From NCBI RefSeq assembly GCF_000686905.1, contig NZ_JMLW01000001.1:243423-307422 (forward strand): 64,000 nucleotides of DNA, written 5' to 3'. Within the stretch, counting starts at the first letter, position 1, and every line of letters starts with the position of its first letter. The DNA is from Marinospirillum insulare DSM 21763 (GTDB lineage Bacteria; Pseudomonadota; Gammaproteobacteria; Pseudomonadales; Halomonadaceae). Made by a program: the position numbers and the translations under genes. The notes under the pieces were generated by a model, which was not told the DNA's origin, made no database searches, and saw nothing but the letters and a program-made list of their open reading frames with translations. This document shows, piece after piece, positions 27,031 to 36,815 of this stretch.

Positions 27031-27522
27031 CTACTTGGATATAAATAATGTTTGTTCGCGCTCATGCCACTCGGAGCCAGAAAAAATAAGTTCGCGTAGC
27101 AGTATTCTGTTTTTATCAATATGAATAATGGTGCCGTGATCCTTGCCCATGCGGTCTCCTTTTGCGACAGAAACAAGTTGGTTGTCTGGGGTAATAACTA
27201 AAGCCTTTATTATTTCGCCTCGTTTCATACTGCCACGCAATGAAAGCTGGCTTAAATCCCAAGCTTCTAAGGCTGTTGGCGGTCTATTTAAGTCAGGTGC
27301 GGCGAGCCTGCTATTCACAGAGTTTTTAGCCGGCAAGAAAGGATCCCTTTCTTGCTGTTGGTACTGAGCTTTTGTTGTTTCTGGAAACTCGGGTAAGGGT
27401 TCGATTTTTCCATGGGGCCGAGTACGTAAGTCATTTAACTGGTCTTCAATACTGGCTGTTGAATTAGAGTCACCACAAGCAGCTAAAAGCAAAAGTAGAG
27501 CTAGTAATAATAAAGCACGCAT
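27031..27522 (-). CDS. pilP: Type IV pilus lipoprotein PilP
   Basis: Inner-membrane lipoprotein linking the PilMNO platform to PilQ. Starting at ATG 27522 it is 163 aa, with a lipoprotein signal and lipobox LLAACGDS. The conserved C-terminal HR domain includes LRGSMKRGEIIKALV and VAKGDRMGKDHGTIIHI. The frame is open one codon further to a TTG, but the ATG has AGGGGGG about 9 bases upstream and overlaps pilO's stop as TGATG, so I use it. It has a disordered Pro/Thr/Glu-rich segment after the lipobox. Confidence 0.93.
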   Translation of the reverse strand: MRALLLLALLLLLAACGDSNSTASIEDQLNDLRTRPHGKIEPLPEFPETTKAQYQQQERDPFLPAKNSVNSRLAAPDLNRPPTALEAWDLSQLSLRGSMKRGEIIKALVITPDNQLVSVAKGDRMGKDHGTIIHIDKNRILLRELIFSGSEWHEREQTLFISK

Positions 27523-28229
27523 CAATTTCTACCCCCCTGACTTGCTGAATTGGTAGTTTGATCATAGCGATAGGTTTGAGCGTCTACATTGAGCCTTAGC
27601 TGGCTTGAGCCTTTATTTACAGGTTGGAGAGTAAAATTATGCAGGGTGATTATTCTATCTAGATTGCTTATGCCTACCATAAAATTAGCTAAACGATGAA
27701 AGTCTCCTCTCACCTCTATTTCAAAAGGTAGCTGGCTATAAAAGTTATTATCTTTGGGGTCTTTTAAGTTAAGGGTTAGTATTTCTATACGTTGTTCATC
27801 GGCAAGCTGTTGAATGTCATCGAGTAAGCGAGGTACTTCATTGCCTGATGGTAGAAAAGCTAACAAGCCTGAAAAAGTTTCTTCCATAATACGCATTTGC
27901 TGCTGGTAGGCAGCTAGGTTAGCAGCTTGAAAAGAGCGCAAACGGTAGCTCTCTAATAGCTCCTCTTGTTCTTGCTGCGCAAAAGCAAGTTCTTCTTTGT
28001 AGCTGCTAATGAGTAACCAGTGGCCTGCAAAAACAACGCTGGAAACCACTAGAATTAAAGAAAATATTTTAACTAAGTCAGGCCATTGCCCTGAGTTGGC
28101 TAGGTCTAAATCATCTCGCTCAAGTTTTTTTATAGCGCGTAACTGAGCTTTAAACCAGGGTTTAAGTGCCGCTAGTAACTGAGAAATCCAGCGAGTTTTT
28201 TCTTTAAGGTTGGCTAGCCATTTATTCAT
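27522..28229 (-). CDS. pilO: Type IV pilus alignment protein PilO
   Basis: Inner-membrane protein forming a heterodimer with PilN and bridging PilM to PilP. The 235-aa protein has a long basic cytoplasmic N-terminus, one membrane segment (~55-78, FSLILVVSSVVFAGHWLL), a coiled coil with LLESYRLRSFQAANL and a periplasmic ferredoxin-like fold with LPFEIEVRGDFHRLANFM. It overlaps pilN by 4 bases (ATGA) and pilP by one. Confidence 0.94.
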   Translation of the reverse strand: MNKWLANLKEKTRWISQLLAALKPWFKAQLRAIKKLERDDLDLANSGQWPDLVKIFSLILVVSSVVFAGHWLLISSYKEELAFAQQEQEELLESYRLRSFQAANLAAYQQQMRIMEETFSGLLAFLPSGNEVPRLLDDIQQLADEQRIEILTLNLKDPKDNNFYSQLPFEIEVRGDFHRLANFMVGISNLDRIITLHNFTLQPVNKGSSQLRLNVDAQTYRYDQTTNSASQGGRN

Positions 28230-28777
28230 TGTTTTGAATCCCTTAAAGGTAACAGGAGATTAAAGTGAGTAAGGCTAGACTGATCATCAGTTGTTAAGCT
28301 GCGTAAAACTGGCTCACTAAAACGAGGTTGCTCTTTTAGGTTGCGCATCCAGGCTGCTACAGCCTGAGAAGGGCTAGCGGAGCCTTCGATCAAAATTTGG
28401 TTTTTGTCACGCTCTATTTCAGTAAGATAAACTCCGTTATTAATGCTGCTCGCTAATTGATCCATTATTTCAACAGTGACACTACGATTGTCCTGTAGTT
28501 TTTGAATAACACCTATACGATTAAGCAATTGCTGGCGCTTTTCGCGCAGATTGGCTACTTCTCTTATTTCAGCATCCAGTTTGGTCATACGATTTTTTAT
28601 AAGCTGATTTTCATCTTGAATAACGGCTATAGAGGCGGTTGTGCTTTGCCAGAGTAAAACACTAATAAGTAGGCCAACCACCAGAGCTAAGAGACTTAGC
28701 TGTGTAAATGTTTGCTGTTGTTTTTGACGTCTTTCTTCACGCCAAGGCCTTAGGTTAATACCGGTATTTAAATTCAT
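28226..28777 (-). CDS. pilN: Type IV pilus assembly protein PilN
   Basis: Inner-membrane partner of PilO. From ATG 28777 it is 183 aa. The N-terminal GINLRPWREERR is the conserved peptide that docks in PilM, followed by a membrane segment (LSLLALVVGLLISVLLW), a coiled coil (LDAEIREVANLREKRQQLLNR) and a periplasmic domain (GVYLTEIERDKNQILIEG). A longer frame to 28804 would overlap pilM by 31 bases; the chosen ATG overlaps pilM's stop as ATGA. Confidence 0.94.
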   Translation of the reverse strand: MNLNTGINLRPWREERRQKQQQTFTQLSLLALVVGLLISVLLWQSTTASIAVIQDENQLIKNRMTKLDAEIREVANLREKRQQLLNRIGVIQKLQDNRSVTVEIMDQLASSINNGVYLTEIERDKNQILIEGSASPSQAVAAWMRNLKEQPRFSEPVLRSLTTDDQSSLTHFNLLLPLRDSKQ

Positions 28778-29853
28778 GACCAAACCCTCATAGCAAGGCC
28801 GCAAGCAATCATCATTGCAGGGGCGTCCTGGGCTAAGGCTTTAGCATCTACCTTGTCACTTAGCAGCATATCGACAAATGGATTCGCTATATAAGTAGGG
28901 CAGCCTAGTTGTTGCTGTGCTAGTGCTGGTAAACCTTCAATTGCAGAGGATCCTCCAGCCAGTATTAGGTAGTCTATGTCATGGTAAGAACTGGAAGAGT
29001 AAAAAAGCTGTAGTTGGCGCTCAACCTGCTGAACCAAAGCAGTTTTGAAAGGATCTAAAAGCTCGGTGATATAGTCAGCGGGTAGGTTGCCTTTTTTCTT
29101 GGCAAAGCCTGCTTCTTCGCGAGATAAACCATAGAAGCGTTGGATTTCATCAGTTAATTGTTTTCCACCAAACAACTGGTCTCGGCTATAAATGGTTTCA
29201 CCATCTCTAAGGATATTTAAAGCAGTTGTTGTGGCGCCTACATCAGCTACAGCCACTATTTGATTTTCTTCCTGCTTAGGTAGCTTGTTTAACAGCAAAC
29301 CTAAAGAGCGCTCCATGGCCAAGTTTTCAACGTCAGTTACTATAGGCTCTAGGCCTGCATCTTCTAATACATAGTCAAGTTGTTCAGTGACTTCTTTACG
29401 GCAAGCTACTAATAATACAGGTTGATTTTCATCTTCAGGGTTAAGGGGCGGCTGGCGTTGAAAATCGATAGCAACTTCATTAAGCGGATAGGGAATATGC
29501 TGCTCAGCTTCCTCGAGTATTAGCGCTTCCATTTCATCGTCATTTAATTCAACAGGTAAGCTTAATGTTCTAGTAATAACTGCTGCAGTGGGAACGGCAA
29601 TGGCGGTACGGCGAGTGCTGGGTTGGGTACGCTCGATAACACGTTTAATGCTGCGTGCTACCGATTTGTAGTCTTTAATACGTCGGTCAGAGACGGCGCC
29701 GCTTTCTAGAGGAGCAACGCCATAACTGGCTACCTGTAACTTATCGCCATAAGGGTGAATCTCCAGCAGCTTGACTGCAGAGCTAGTAATATCTATACCA
29801 ATTAACGGTAATTTTTTAGGGCGAAAAAAAGGTAAGCTAGGCATCCTGAACAT
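28774..29853 (-). CDS. pilM: Type IV pilus cytoplasmic ATPase-fold protein PilM
   Basis: FtsA/actin-fold protein that binds the PilN N-terminus and links the cytoplasmic motors to the pilus frame. From ATG 29853 it is 359 aa, near the Pseudomonas length. It shows LIGIDITSSAVKLLEI (phosphate 1), VADVGATTTALNIL (phosphate 2), RDQLFGGKQLTDEIQR and LAGGSSAIEGLP (adenosine). The frame is open to 29892, but the extra residues are not family-like and AAGGAT lies upstream of 29853. It is the first gene of pilMNOPQ-aroK-aroB-damX, all tightly packed, and diverges from the PBP1a gene. Confidence 0.94.
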   Translation of the reverse strand: MFRMPSLPFFRPKKLPLIGIDITSSAVKLLEIHPYGDKLQVASYGVAPLESGAVSDRRIKDYKSVARSIKRVIERTQPSTRRTAIAVPTAAVITRTLSLPVELNDDEMEALILEEAEQHIPYPLNEVAIDFQRQPPLNPEDENQPVLLVACRKEVTEQLDYVLEDAGLEPIVTDVENLAMERSLGLLLNKLPKQEENQIVAVADVGATTTALNILRDGETIYSRDQLFGGKQLTDEIQRFYGLSREEAGFAKKKGNLPADYITELLDPFKTALVQQVERQLQLFYSSSSYHDIDYLILAGGSSAIEGLPALAQQQLGCPTYIANPFVDMLLSDKVDAKALAQDAPAMMIACGLAMRVWS

Positions 29854-30032
29854 AGTGTTGCATTCATCCTTAATCAACAAGCATAAGCACACAAGTAACT
29901 ATAATATATTCTGGCTACAGTTTGTATCAGACCGTAAGCAAATGTGCAATTGTTAGTTGCTAAGATTTTGTGTCATTATCGGTGCTTAATTTTTAGTGTA
30001 AAAATATAGAGCAATAAGCGGCTAGGTAAACC

Positions 30033-32591
30033 ATGCGTGTTTTCAAAGGTATTGTAAAGTATTTGTTTTGGCTTGGTGTTGTAGGAGCAGGGATAGGTGG
30101 AGCTTGGGCTTTTGCCCTAGTCTTATATTTTTTACCTAGTCTACACGAAGAAGTTGCTCAGTTGCAGGATATGGAAGTACTGCTAAGTGAGCAGCTAGAA
30201 GTTCCCATGCGTATTTACACCTCAGATAACTTGCTAATGGCTGAGTTTGGTGAGCATAGGCGCACCCGCATTAACTATGCTGATATTCCTAGGCGCTATG
30301 TCGATGCCTTATTAGCTGCGGAAGATGCTAGCTTTTATGAGCACCCAGGCGTAGATATAAAAGGTTTAGCTCGTGCAGCAGTACAGTTAATTAATTCTGG
30401 TCGAATTCAATCAGGTGGCTCTACCATTACTATGCAGGTGGCAAGAAACTACCTTTTAACCAGAGATCGTACCTTTGCGCGTAAAATTCGGGAAATTCTT
30501 TTATCGTTAAGAATTGAGCAGCAACTAACTAAGCAGAAAATTTTAGAGCTCTACGTTAATAAAATCTATTTAGGTAACCGAGCTTATGGCATAGCTGCTG
30601 CTGCAGAGGTTTACTATGGTAAGCCATTAGCAGAACTAAATTTAGCTCAGTTAGCTATGATTGCTGGCTTACCTAAAGCTCCTTCATCCTATAATCCTTT
30701 AGCTAATCCAAGGCGGGCTTTAATTCGTCGTAACTGGATACTGTCGCGCATGTATCGACTAGGAACTTTAGATGACAATAGCTATGAAGAAGCAATTCGA
30801 GCCCCTGTTACTGCTCGCTACTACCCGCCTGAACAAGACATTAATGCCCCCTATGTTGCAGAGTCTGCGCGTCAATTTACCCTAGAAAGCTTTGGTGACA
30901 GTGCTTATACCCAAGGTTTGAAAGTGTACACATCAATTCTTAGTAAACAGCAGAAGGCAGCAAATAAGTCTATTTTAGAAGGGCTACTCAATTATGATAA
31001 GCGTCGTGGCTGGCGAGGCGTTGAACAAGAAGCGATTCCTCTAGTTGAGCAACAAGAAGTGTTAGAGGGGGATGCCTTGGCAGAAATTGAGGCAACAGAA
31101 TCAGGTTTAGAGCAGGTTCAAATAGCCTTACAAGACCCTAGAGCTAAACCGCTAGAAGAAGAGCTTAATTTAGATGTAAGTCATTGGTTAAGGGTTTTAG
31201 ATAGCACACCTGTGTATGGAGAGTTACTACCAGCCATTGTTGTTGAAGCCGAGTCAGAGCGTCTTTTAGTGTTGAAAAAAGGAGGTGAGCTAGTCGAGCT
31301 AACTCCAGAAGATTGGGATTGGGCTGGTCGCTATCACTCACCTTTTTGGAAGGATAGGCAAGCATTAACAGGCAATCGCTTAGCTGGGCAGGGAGATTTA
31401 ATTAGATTACAAAAAACAACCTCTAAAGAGCGCCCTTGGCAACTAGCACAACTACCTAAGTTGGAAGCAGCCTTGGTAGCGATGAAAACCGAGACGGGTG
31501 AAATTACAGCCTTGGTTGGTGGTTTTGATTTTAACCAAAGCCGCTTTAACCGAGCTGACCAAGCTGCACGACAAGCCGGTTCGGTTTTTAAACCCTTTGT
31601 TTATATGGCTGCTTTAGAGAAAGGCTATACGCCAGCAACTATTATTAATGATGCGCCTGTGGTGTTTGAGGACCAGCAACTAGAAGATGTTTGGCGACCT
31701 CAAAACTCTACGGGTACTTTTTATGGGCCAACTCGGTTACGTGAAGGGTTATATAAATCACGCAACCTTATATCGGTTAGGGTGCTTAACTATTTAGGTT
31801 TAAGTCGAGCCATAGAATATATTAGCCGTTTTGGTTTTCCTGCAGAGCGCATGCCGCGAGATTTATCTTTGTCTTTGGGAAGTGCCAACGTAACCCCGGT
31901 AGAAATGACTAGTGCCTATGCCATGCTAGCCAATGGTGGCTTTCCTGTAGAAGCGCATCTAGTAACGCGTATTGAAAATGCTGAAGGAGAAGTGCTTTAT
32001 CAAGCAGCTAAACCTAGGGTTTGTCTAGATTGCCCAACAAAGCAGGAAACCCTTGAGCAGGCAGGCGTTAGCTATCCTCTCTCAAAAAGAGCAGTAGATG
32101 AACGCGCCGTTTATACCATGCACTCCATTTTGCGTGACGTTATTAATGATGGAACAGGTAAGCGTGCCAAGGCACTAGAAAGAAGTGATATTCGTGGTAA
32201 AACAGGGACAACCAATGAGCTGCATGATGCGTGGTTTTCTGGGTTTAACGGTGACGTTGTAGCAAGTGTCTGGGCAGGTTTTGATCAACCCTCCAGTACG
32301 GGTGAATACGGTGCCAACCTAGCCCTACCTATGTGGATACAATTTATGCAGGTAGCTCTTAGAAATCAGCCAGAAAAAGTAATGCAGCGTCCAGAAGGTT
32401 TGGTGACAGTTAGAATAGATCCTGCTAGCGGCTTACTTGCTAGTCCTGGGCAGCAAGATGCTATGTTTGAAATTTTCTATAAAGAGCGAGTCCCTCAAAA
32501 CAGATCAGCCGAGCAGTCTTTCCAAAATGATCTACCAGAAAACCAAGGTGGCTCATCAGGTAACGCACCGCCTCCAGAAGCTTTATTTTAA
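30033..32591 (+). CDS. mrcA: Penicillin-binding protein 1A (bifunctional transglycosylase/transpeptidase)
   Basis: Class A PBP (ponA in Pseudomonas) that polymerises and crosslinks peptidoglycan. The 852-aa protein has a short cytoplasmic N-terminus, a membrane anchor (~11-33), a GT51 domain (AAEDASFYEHPGVD with catalytic Glu near 96; GGSTITMQVARNY; RKIREILLSLRIE), an OB-like domain, and a transpeptidase domain with SVFK (Ser ~517), SRN and KTGTT (~722). It ends in a disordered Asn/Pro/Gly-rich tail. It is divergent from pilM and followed by a strong terminator. Confidence 0.97.
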   Translation: MRVFKGIVKYLFWLGVVGAGIGGAWAFALVLYFLPSLHEEVAQLQDMEVLLSEQLEVPMRIYTSDNLLMAEFGEHRRTRINYADIPRRYVDALLAAEDASFYEHPGVDIKGLARAAVQLINSGRIQSGGSTITMQVARNYLLTRDRTFARKIREILLSLRIEQQLTKQKILELYVNKIYLGNRAYGIAAAAEVYYGKPLAELNLAQLAMIAGLPKAPSSYNPLANPRRALIRRNWILSRMYRLGTLDDNSYEEAIRAPVTARYYPPEQDINAPYVAESARQFTLESFGDSAYTQGLKVYTSILSKQQKAANKSILEGLLNYDKRRGWRGVEQEAIPLVEQQEVLEGDALAEIEATESGLEQVQIALQDPRAKPLEEELNLDVSHWLRVLDSTPVYGELLPAIVVEAESERLLVLKKGGELVELTPEDWDWAGRYHSPFWKDRQALTGNRLAGQGDLIRLQKTTSKERPWQLAQLPKLEAALVAMKTETGEITALVGGFDFNQSRFNRADQAARQAGSVFKPFVYMAALEKGYTPATIINDAPVVFEDQQLEDVWRPQNSTGTFYGPTRLREGLYKSRNLISVRVLNYLGLSRAIEYISRFGFPAERMPRDLSLSLGSANVTPVEMTSAYAMLANGGFPVEAHLVTRIENAEGEVLYQAAKPRVCLDCPTKQETLEQAGVSYPLSKRAVDERAVYTMHSILRDVINDGTGKRAKALERSDIRGKTGTTNELHDAWFSGFNGDVVASVWAGFDQPSSTGEYGANLALPMWIQFMQVALRNQPEKVMQRPEGLVTVRIDPASGLLASPGQQDAMFEIFYKERVPQNRSAEQSFQNDLPENQGGSSGNAPPPEALF

Positions 32592-32618
32592 CTCTAGTTA
32601 TTTATTGCGAACTTACAT

Positions 32619-32649
32619 AAAAAAACCGGAGCTAGGCTCCGGTTTTTTT
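32619..32649. terminator. Bidirectional terminator between mrcA and maeB
   Basis: A run of A, the stem CCGGAGC, loop TAG, GCTCCGG, and a run of T. It can end mrcA on the plus strand and maeB on the minus strand; both stops are within 30 bases. Confidence 0.9.
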
Positions 32650-32665
32650 GGCTAACATTTATAAG

Positions 32666-33937
32666 CTAGTTGCCATAAGCATCATCAACGCTTTCTAGCG
32701 GGTAGTGGGCAGGGAAGGGTAGGCGAGCAACACCAGAATCAACCGCTGCTTGAGCTACTGCAGAAGAAATGCGCCCTAACAAACGTTTATCCGTTGCTTT
32801 AGGAATAATGTATTCAGGGCCAAACTCTAAAGAGTCTAGTTCATAAGCAGTTAAAACGTCTGCAGGAACTGGCTCTTTCGCTAACTCTTTAAGCGCGTGA
32901 ACTGCAGCAATTTTCATTTCCTCATTAATTTTGCTGGCGCGTACATCAAGAGCACCACGGAAAATAAATGGGAAGGCTAAAACATTATTAACCTGGTTAG
33001 GGTAATCAGACCAGCCAGTTGCCATAATCACATCGTTACGCGTAGCGTGAGCTAGGTCAGGATTAATTTCAGGGTCTGGGTTAGAGCAGGCAAAAACAAT
33101 GGGATTAGCAGCCATGAGTTTAAGCTGTTCAGGACTCATCAAGTTAGGGCCAGAAAGACCAACAAATACATCAGCACCCTCAAGAGCATCGTCTAGAGTA
33201 CGCTTACTAGTATTGTTAGCAAACATAGCTTTGTACTGATTTAGGTCATCACGGTTGGTATGAATAACACCCTGGCGATCGAGCATATAGATGTTTTCAC
33301 TTTTTGCACCGCAAGCCACTAGCAGTTTCATACCTGCAATAGCCGCCGCACCAGCGCCCAAACAAACAACTTTGGCTTCTTCAATTGTTTTTCCAGCTAG
33401 CTCTAGGGCATTCAGCATACCTGCAACTGTTACTATGGCGGTGCCATGTTGGTCATCATGGAAAACAGGGATACTGCACTGCTCAATAAGTACACGCTCA
33501 ATTTCGAAGCACTCAGGTGCTTTGATATCTTCAAGGTTAATACCACCAAAAGTGTCTGCAATACGGGCAACCGTATCAATAAAAGCCTGAGGGCTTTCAG
33601 CATTCACTTCGATGTCCATAGAGTTAACACCAGCGAAGCACTTAAATAGAACACCCTTACCTTCCATAACAGGTTTGGAAGCCAGTGGACCTAAGTTTCC
33701 TAAACCTAAAATGGCTGTACCATCGGTGATAACACCCACCAAGTTACCTTTACCCGTGTATTGGTAAGCTAGTTCAGGGTCTCTAGCTATTTCTCGTACA
33801 GGCTCAGCAACGCCTGGACTGTAAGCCATAGCTAAGTCTTTAGCCGTGGCTGCAGGTTTAGTTAACTCGATACTGAGTTTGCCAGGGATTGGCTTAGAGT
33901 GATAATCAAGTGCTGCTTGCTTAATATCTTGAGGCAT
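32666..33937 (-). CDS. maeB: NADP-dependent malic enzyme (short form)
   Basis: Oxidatively decarboxylates malate to pyruvate. The 423-aa protein has AYSPGVAEPVREIA (tyrosine and malate region), GLGNLGPLASKPVMEGK (lysine), HDDQHGTAIV (metal) and a Rossmann motif VVCLGAGAAAIAG. It lacks the C-terminal phosphotransacetylase-like domain of E. coli MaeB, but this short form is what stands beside ponA in Pseudomonas, so it is complete and not truncated. It is transcribed alone and ends at the shared terminator. Confidence 0.94.
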   Translation of the reverse strand: MPQDIKQAALDYHSKPIPGKLSIELTKPAATAKDLAMAYSPGVAEPVREIARDPELAYQYTGKGNLVGVITDGTAILGLGNLGPLASKPVMEGKGVLFKCFAGVNSMDIEVNAESPQAFIDTVARIADTFGGINLEDIKAPECFEIERVLIEQCSIPVFHDDQHGTAIVTVAGMLNALELAGKTIEEAKVVCLGAGAAAIAGMKLLVACGAKSENIYMLDRQGVIHTNRDDLNQYKAMFANNTSKRTLDDALEGADVFVGLSGPNLMSPEQLKLMAANPIVFACSNPDPEINPDLAHATRNDVIMATGWSDYPNQVNNVLAFPFIFRGALDVRASKINEEMKIAAVHALKELAKEPVPADVLTAYELDSLEFGPEYIIPKATDKRLLGRISSAVAQAAVDSGVARLPFPAHYPLESVDDAYGN

Positions 33938-34149
33938 TAGAATTTATTCACTAGTTGAAGTGTAAAAAGAAAGATGTTTTAAGTTAACTTGTAACACTAA
34001 AAAGCTTGTGGCCTTTTGGTGCTCAAGCATTACTAAGGTCTAATAAGCATATAGAATTATTTGCATTCAAACAAGCGTTTTAAGCGCAGTGAACTTGTAT
34101 AAAAGGTAGGTTTTGAGGTGAGGTTAGAGATTTATAGAATGAAAAGACA

Positions 34150-34185
34150 TAAAAAAACCAGAGCCTAGATAAAAAAGCTCTGGTC
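34150..34185 (-). terminator. Terminator after rpmE
   Basis: On the minus strand an 8-bp stem (ACCAGAGC / GCTCTGGT) is followed by a run of seven T (plus-strand A at 34151-34157). It lies 20 bases after the rpmE stop. The rest of the 266-base gap to maeB holds no gene that I can see. Confidence 0.85.
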
Positions 34186-34203
34186 TTTAAGCTAAGTAAA
34201 AAA

Positions 34204-34419
34204 TTACTTAGTAGAGCGGGAACCAAAACGCTTAGAGAAGCGCTCAACACGACCGCCTGTAGCTGCTTGCTTCTGCTTACCAGTATAGAAAGGGTGGCAG
34301 TTAGAGCATACATCCAAGTCAATGGTTGCTTGACCTAGGGTAGAGTTAATAGTGAAAGTGTTGCCACAGGTGCAAGTTGCTGCAACAGCTGCATAGTTAG
34401 GATGAATGTCTTTTTTCAT
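34204..34419 (-). CDS. rpmE: 50S ribosomal protein L31 (zinc-binding form)
   Basis: Large-subunit protein bridging the two subunits, 71 aa, beginning MKKDIHPNY. It has the zinc ligands CTCGNTF and DVCSNCHPF, so it is the C+ type rather than the zinc-free RpmE2 paralogue, followed by [23 protein letters not shown]. It is monocistronic, divergent from priA across 128 bases, with its own terminator. Confidence 0.96.
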   Translation of the reverse strand: MKKDIHPNYAAVAATCTCGNTFTINSTLGQATIDLDVCSNCHPFYTGKQKQAATGGRVERFSKRFGSRSTK

Positions 34420-34547
34420 GGTAAGCCTCGTTAAGCTACGCCGCCGCCTGATCTCTTGCCAGGCACCGCATAGGGTGTCAATAGGAATTAAGGTGGCGTA
34501 TTCTAACAGGCAAAAGGCTAAGCACCAAACACTTTTAGAGTAAATTT

Positions 34548-36782
34548 ATGCCATTTATCCAAGTTGCCCTTCCCACGCCTCTGCGCCGCCTATTTGATTA
34601 TAGGCCAGTAGCAGGTGAGCCCTTGCCTCAAACAGGTGTAAGAGTAAAAGTACCCTTTGGTCATCGGCAGCTAATCGGCTTAGTAATGGGGCTAACAGAA
34701 ACCAGCGAGCTTTCTGCAAATCGCATTAAGGCAGCCCTCACTTATTTAGATTCTCAGGCTTTATTTTCGCAACAGCATTTAGACTTTATAAGCTGGGTTG
34801 CTAACTATTATCACCAACCTTTAGGAGAAGTGATGCAAGCAGCTTTACCTGCTTTGTTACGCCAGGGGCAAGCTTTGCATCCACCTCAAGAAGTGAGGTG
34901 GCAACTAACCGAAATCGGTCGCCAAACAGCTTTAGACGATTTAAAACGCGCTCCCCGCCAAGCAGCTTTAATTCGCACTTTGCAAGCCAGCGGCCTAGCC
35001 AAAACACAAAAGTCTTTGCAGGCTGAAGGTTTCACCCTAGCCATGCTAAAAGGTTTGCAAAGTAAAAACCTAATTGAAATTCAAACACTCGCTACAACAA
35101 AAAAAGGCATAGGCTTACCGCAACTAGCCACAAGAGAGCAGTTGCCAGCTAACGTGCTAGCAGAAGTGCCATTAAAACTAACCGAAGAACAGCGGCAGGT
35201 GGTTGAGCTACTAATTAAAGAAGTGGGAGGTTTTAACCCAACACTTTTACAAGGTGTAACGGGTAGCGGCAAAACAGAAGTTTATCTTCAGTTGATTCAA
35301 CACCTATTAGAGCAAGGAAAGCAGGTATTAGTTTTAATACCCGAAATTGGCTTAACACCACAAACCTTAAAGCGCTTCGAAAAGCGCTTTAATCGTCGTG
35401 TTGTTGCTCTACATTCAGGAATGACAGACAAAGAGCGATTGACAGCCTGGCGAAGTGCATTAGAAGGCCGAGCAGCAGTTGTACTAGGGACACGGTCAGC
35501 TATTTATACCCCCCTGCCAAAGCTAGGTTTAATTATTGTAGATGAAGAGCACGACTCATCATTTAAACAGCAAGATGGGGTGCGTTATCAAGCTAGAGAC
35601 TTAGCAGTACTTAGAGCTAAACAAGAAGCGATACCTGTTTTGTTAGGTTCAGCAACCCCCTCCTTAGAAAGCTTAGCTAAGGCTAAAGCAGGTGCCTACC
35701 GTTGGTTGTACTTAAAACAAAGGCCCGGCGCAGATGTGCAGGTTCCAGAACCTAAGTTGTTAGATATTCGTAATCGTCATCTAACCGGTGGTTTTTCCGA
35801 GCCTTTATTTCGGGCCATGGATAAGCACCTAAAAGAACAAAATCAGGTATTAGTCTTATTGAATAGGCGTGGCTTTGCGCCTGTTTTAATGTGTACCAGT
35901 TGCGGCTGGATAGCCGGCTGCCTGCAGTGTGATGCCCGCATGACTTGGCATAGGGAGCCGCCTAAACTGCATTGCCACCATTGTGATCAACAGCAACCTC
36001 TGCCGACCCACTGTCCGCAATGCCTAGAAGGAGAATTAAAGCCCCTAGGCGCAGGTACTGAAAGGGCAGAAGAAACCTTGCAAGAGCGCTACCCAGAGAT
36101 TCCTGTGATTCGCCTAGATAGAGATAGCGTAAAAAATCGTAATGATCTAGCCAGCAAGTTAGAGCAGATAGCAAGTCAGCGACCAGCCATTTTATTAGGT
36201 ACACAAATGTTAGCTAAGGGGCACCATTTTCCAGATGTAACCCTAGCCACCTTATTAAATGCAGATCATGGGCTTTATTCAAGTGACCCAAGAGCAATGG
36301 AGCGCACCGCCCAGTTAATTATTCAAGTAGCAGGACGTGCAGGACGTGCAGAAAAACCGGGCGAAGTGATTATTCAAACCCATCACAGTGATGACCCTAG
36401 GTTAGAAAAGCTCTGCGTTAAAGGTTATGAGGCGCTCGCTCTCGATTTGTTAGAAGAAAGACAGAAAATTAATTGGCCGCCCTATGCCTACCTAGCCATG
36501 CTAAGAGCCGAAGCACCTAAAAGTGAGCAAGTAGAACAGTTTATGAGCCAATTAGCAGAGCAGGCTAACTTGCTTAATCAAGAAGGAATTGCACTTTTAG
36601 GTCCAGTGCCAGCGCCTATGGAAAGACGGCAGGGACGTTACCACATGCAGTTTTTACTGCATGACAATAAGCGAGCGCCCCTGCACCGTTTAGCTGCTAA
36701 CCTTTTGTTATGGTTAGAAACCAGCCCAGAGGCGCGCCGAGTACGCTGGTCTTTAGATATTGATCCAGAAGATTTGTTTTAA
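34548..36782 (+). CDS. priA: Primosomal replication restart helicase PriA
   Basis: 3'-5' DNA helicase that recognises stalled forks and reloads the replisome. The 744-aa protein has an N-terminal 3'-DNA-binding domain, a winged-helix region, Walker A GVTGSGKTEVYLQ (~240), DEEH (IIVDEEHDSSFKQQ), eight cysteines of the zinc motif (MCTSCGWIAGCLQCDARM and CHHCDQ...CPQC) between the two helicase lobes, and a C-terminal lobe with GRAGRAEKPGEVIIQT. Length is normal. It is followed by the pilin cluster. Confidence 0.96.
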   Translation: MPFIQVALPTPLRRLFDYRPVAGEPLPQTGVRVKVPFGHRQLIGLVMGLTETSELSANRIKAALTYLDSQALFSQQHLDFISWVANYYHQPLGEVMQAALPALLRQGQALHPPQEVRWQLTEIGRQTALDDLKRAPRQAALIRTLQASGLAKTQKSLQAEGFTLAMLKGLQSKNLIEIQTLATTKKGIGLPQLATREQLPANVLAEVPLKLTEEQRQVVELLIKEVGGFNPTLLQGVTGSGKTEVYLQLIQHLLEQGKQVLVLIPEIGLTPQTLKRFEKRFNRRVVALHSGMTDKERLTAWRSALEGRAAVVLGTRSAIYTPLPKLGLIIVDEEHDSSFKQQDGVRYQARDLAVLRAKQEAIPVLLGSATPSLESLAKAKAGAYRWLYLKQRPGADVQVPEPKLLDIRNRHLTGGFSEPLFRAMDKHLKEQNQVLVLLNRRGFAPVLMCTSCGWIAGCLQCDARMTWHREPPKLHCHHCDQQQPLPTHCPQCLEGELKPLGAGTERAEETLQERYPEIPVIRLDRDSVKNRNDLASKLEQIASQRPAILLGTQMLAKGHHFPDVTLATLLNADHGLYSSDPRAMERTAQLIIQVAGRAGRAEKPGEVIIQTHHSDDPRLEKLCVKGYEALALDLLEERQKINWPPYAYLAMLRAEAPKSEQVEQFMSQLAEQANLLNQEGIALLGPVPAPMERRQGRYHMQFLLHDNKRAPLHRLAANLLLWLETSPEARRVRWSLDIDPEDLF

Positions 36783-36815
36783 ACTGTCTTGGCAAGACTC
36801 GCTTGCTTATCTAGT

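Noticed and set aside
29854..30032. Specific promoters for pilM and mrcA
   Set aside because: AT-rich stretches such as TATATTATAG are present but no convincing -35 at the right distance on either strand.
32666..33937. Truncated malic enzyme lacking the phosphotransacetylase part
   Set aside because: Short forms of this length are normal beside ponA in Pseudomonas; the end is natural and followed by a terminator.
34080..34322. Minus-strand open frame overlapping rpmE
   Set aside because: It runs through the terminator and over L31 in another frame; no ribosome site.
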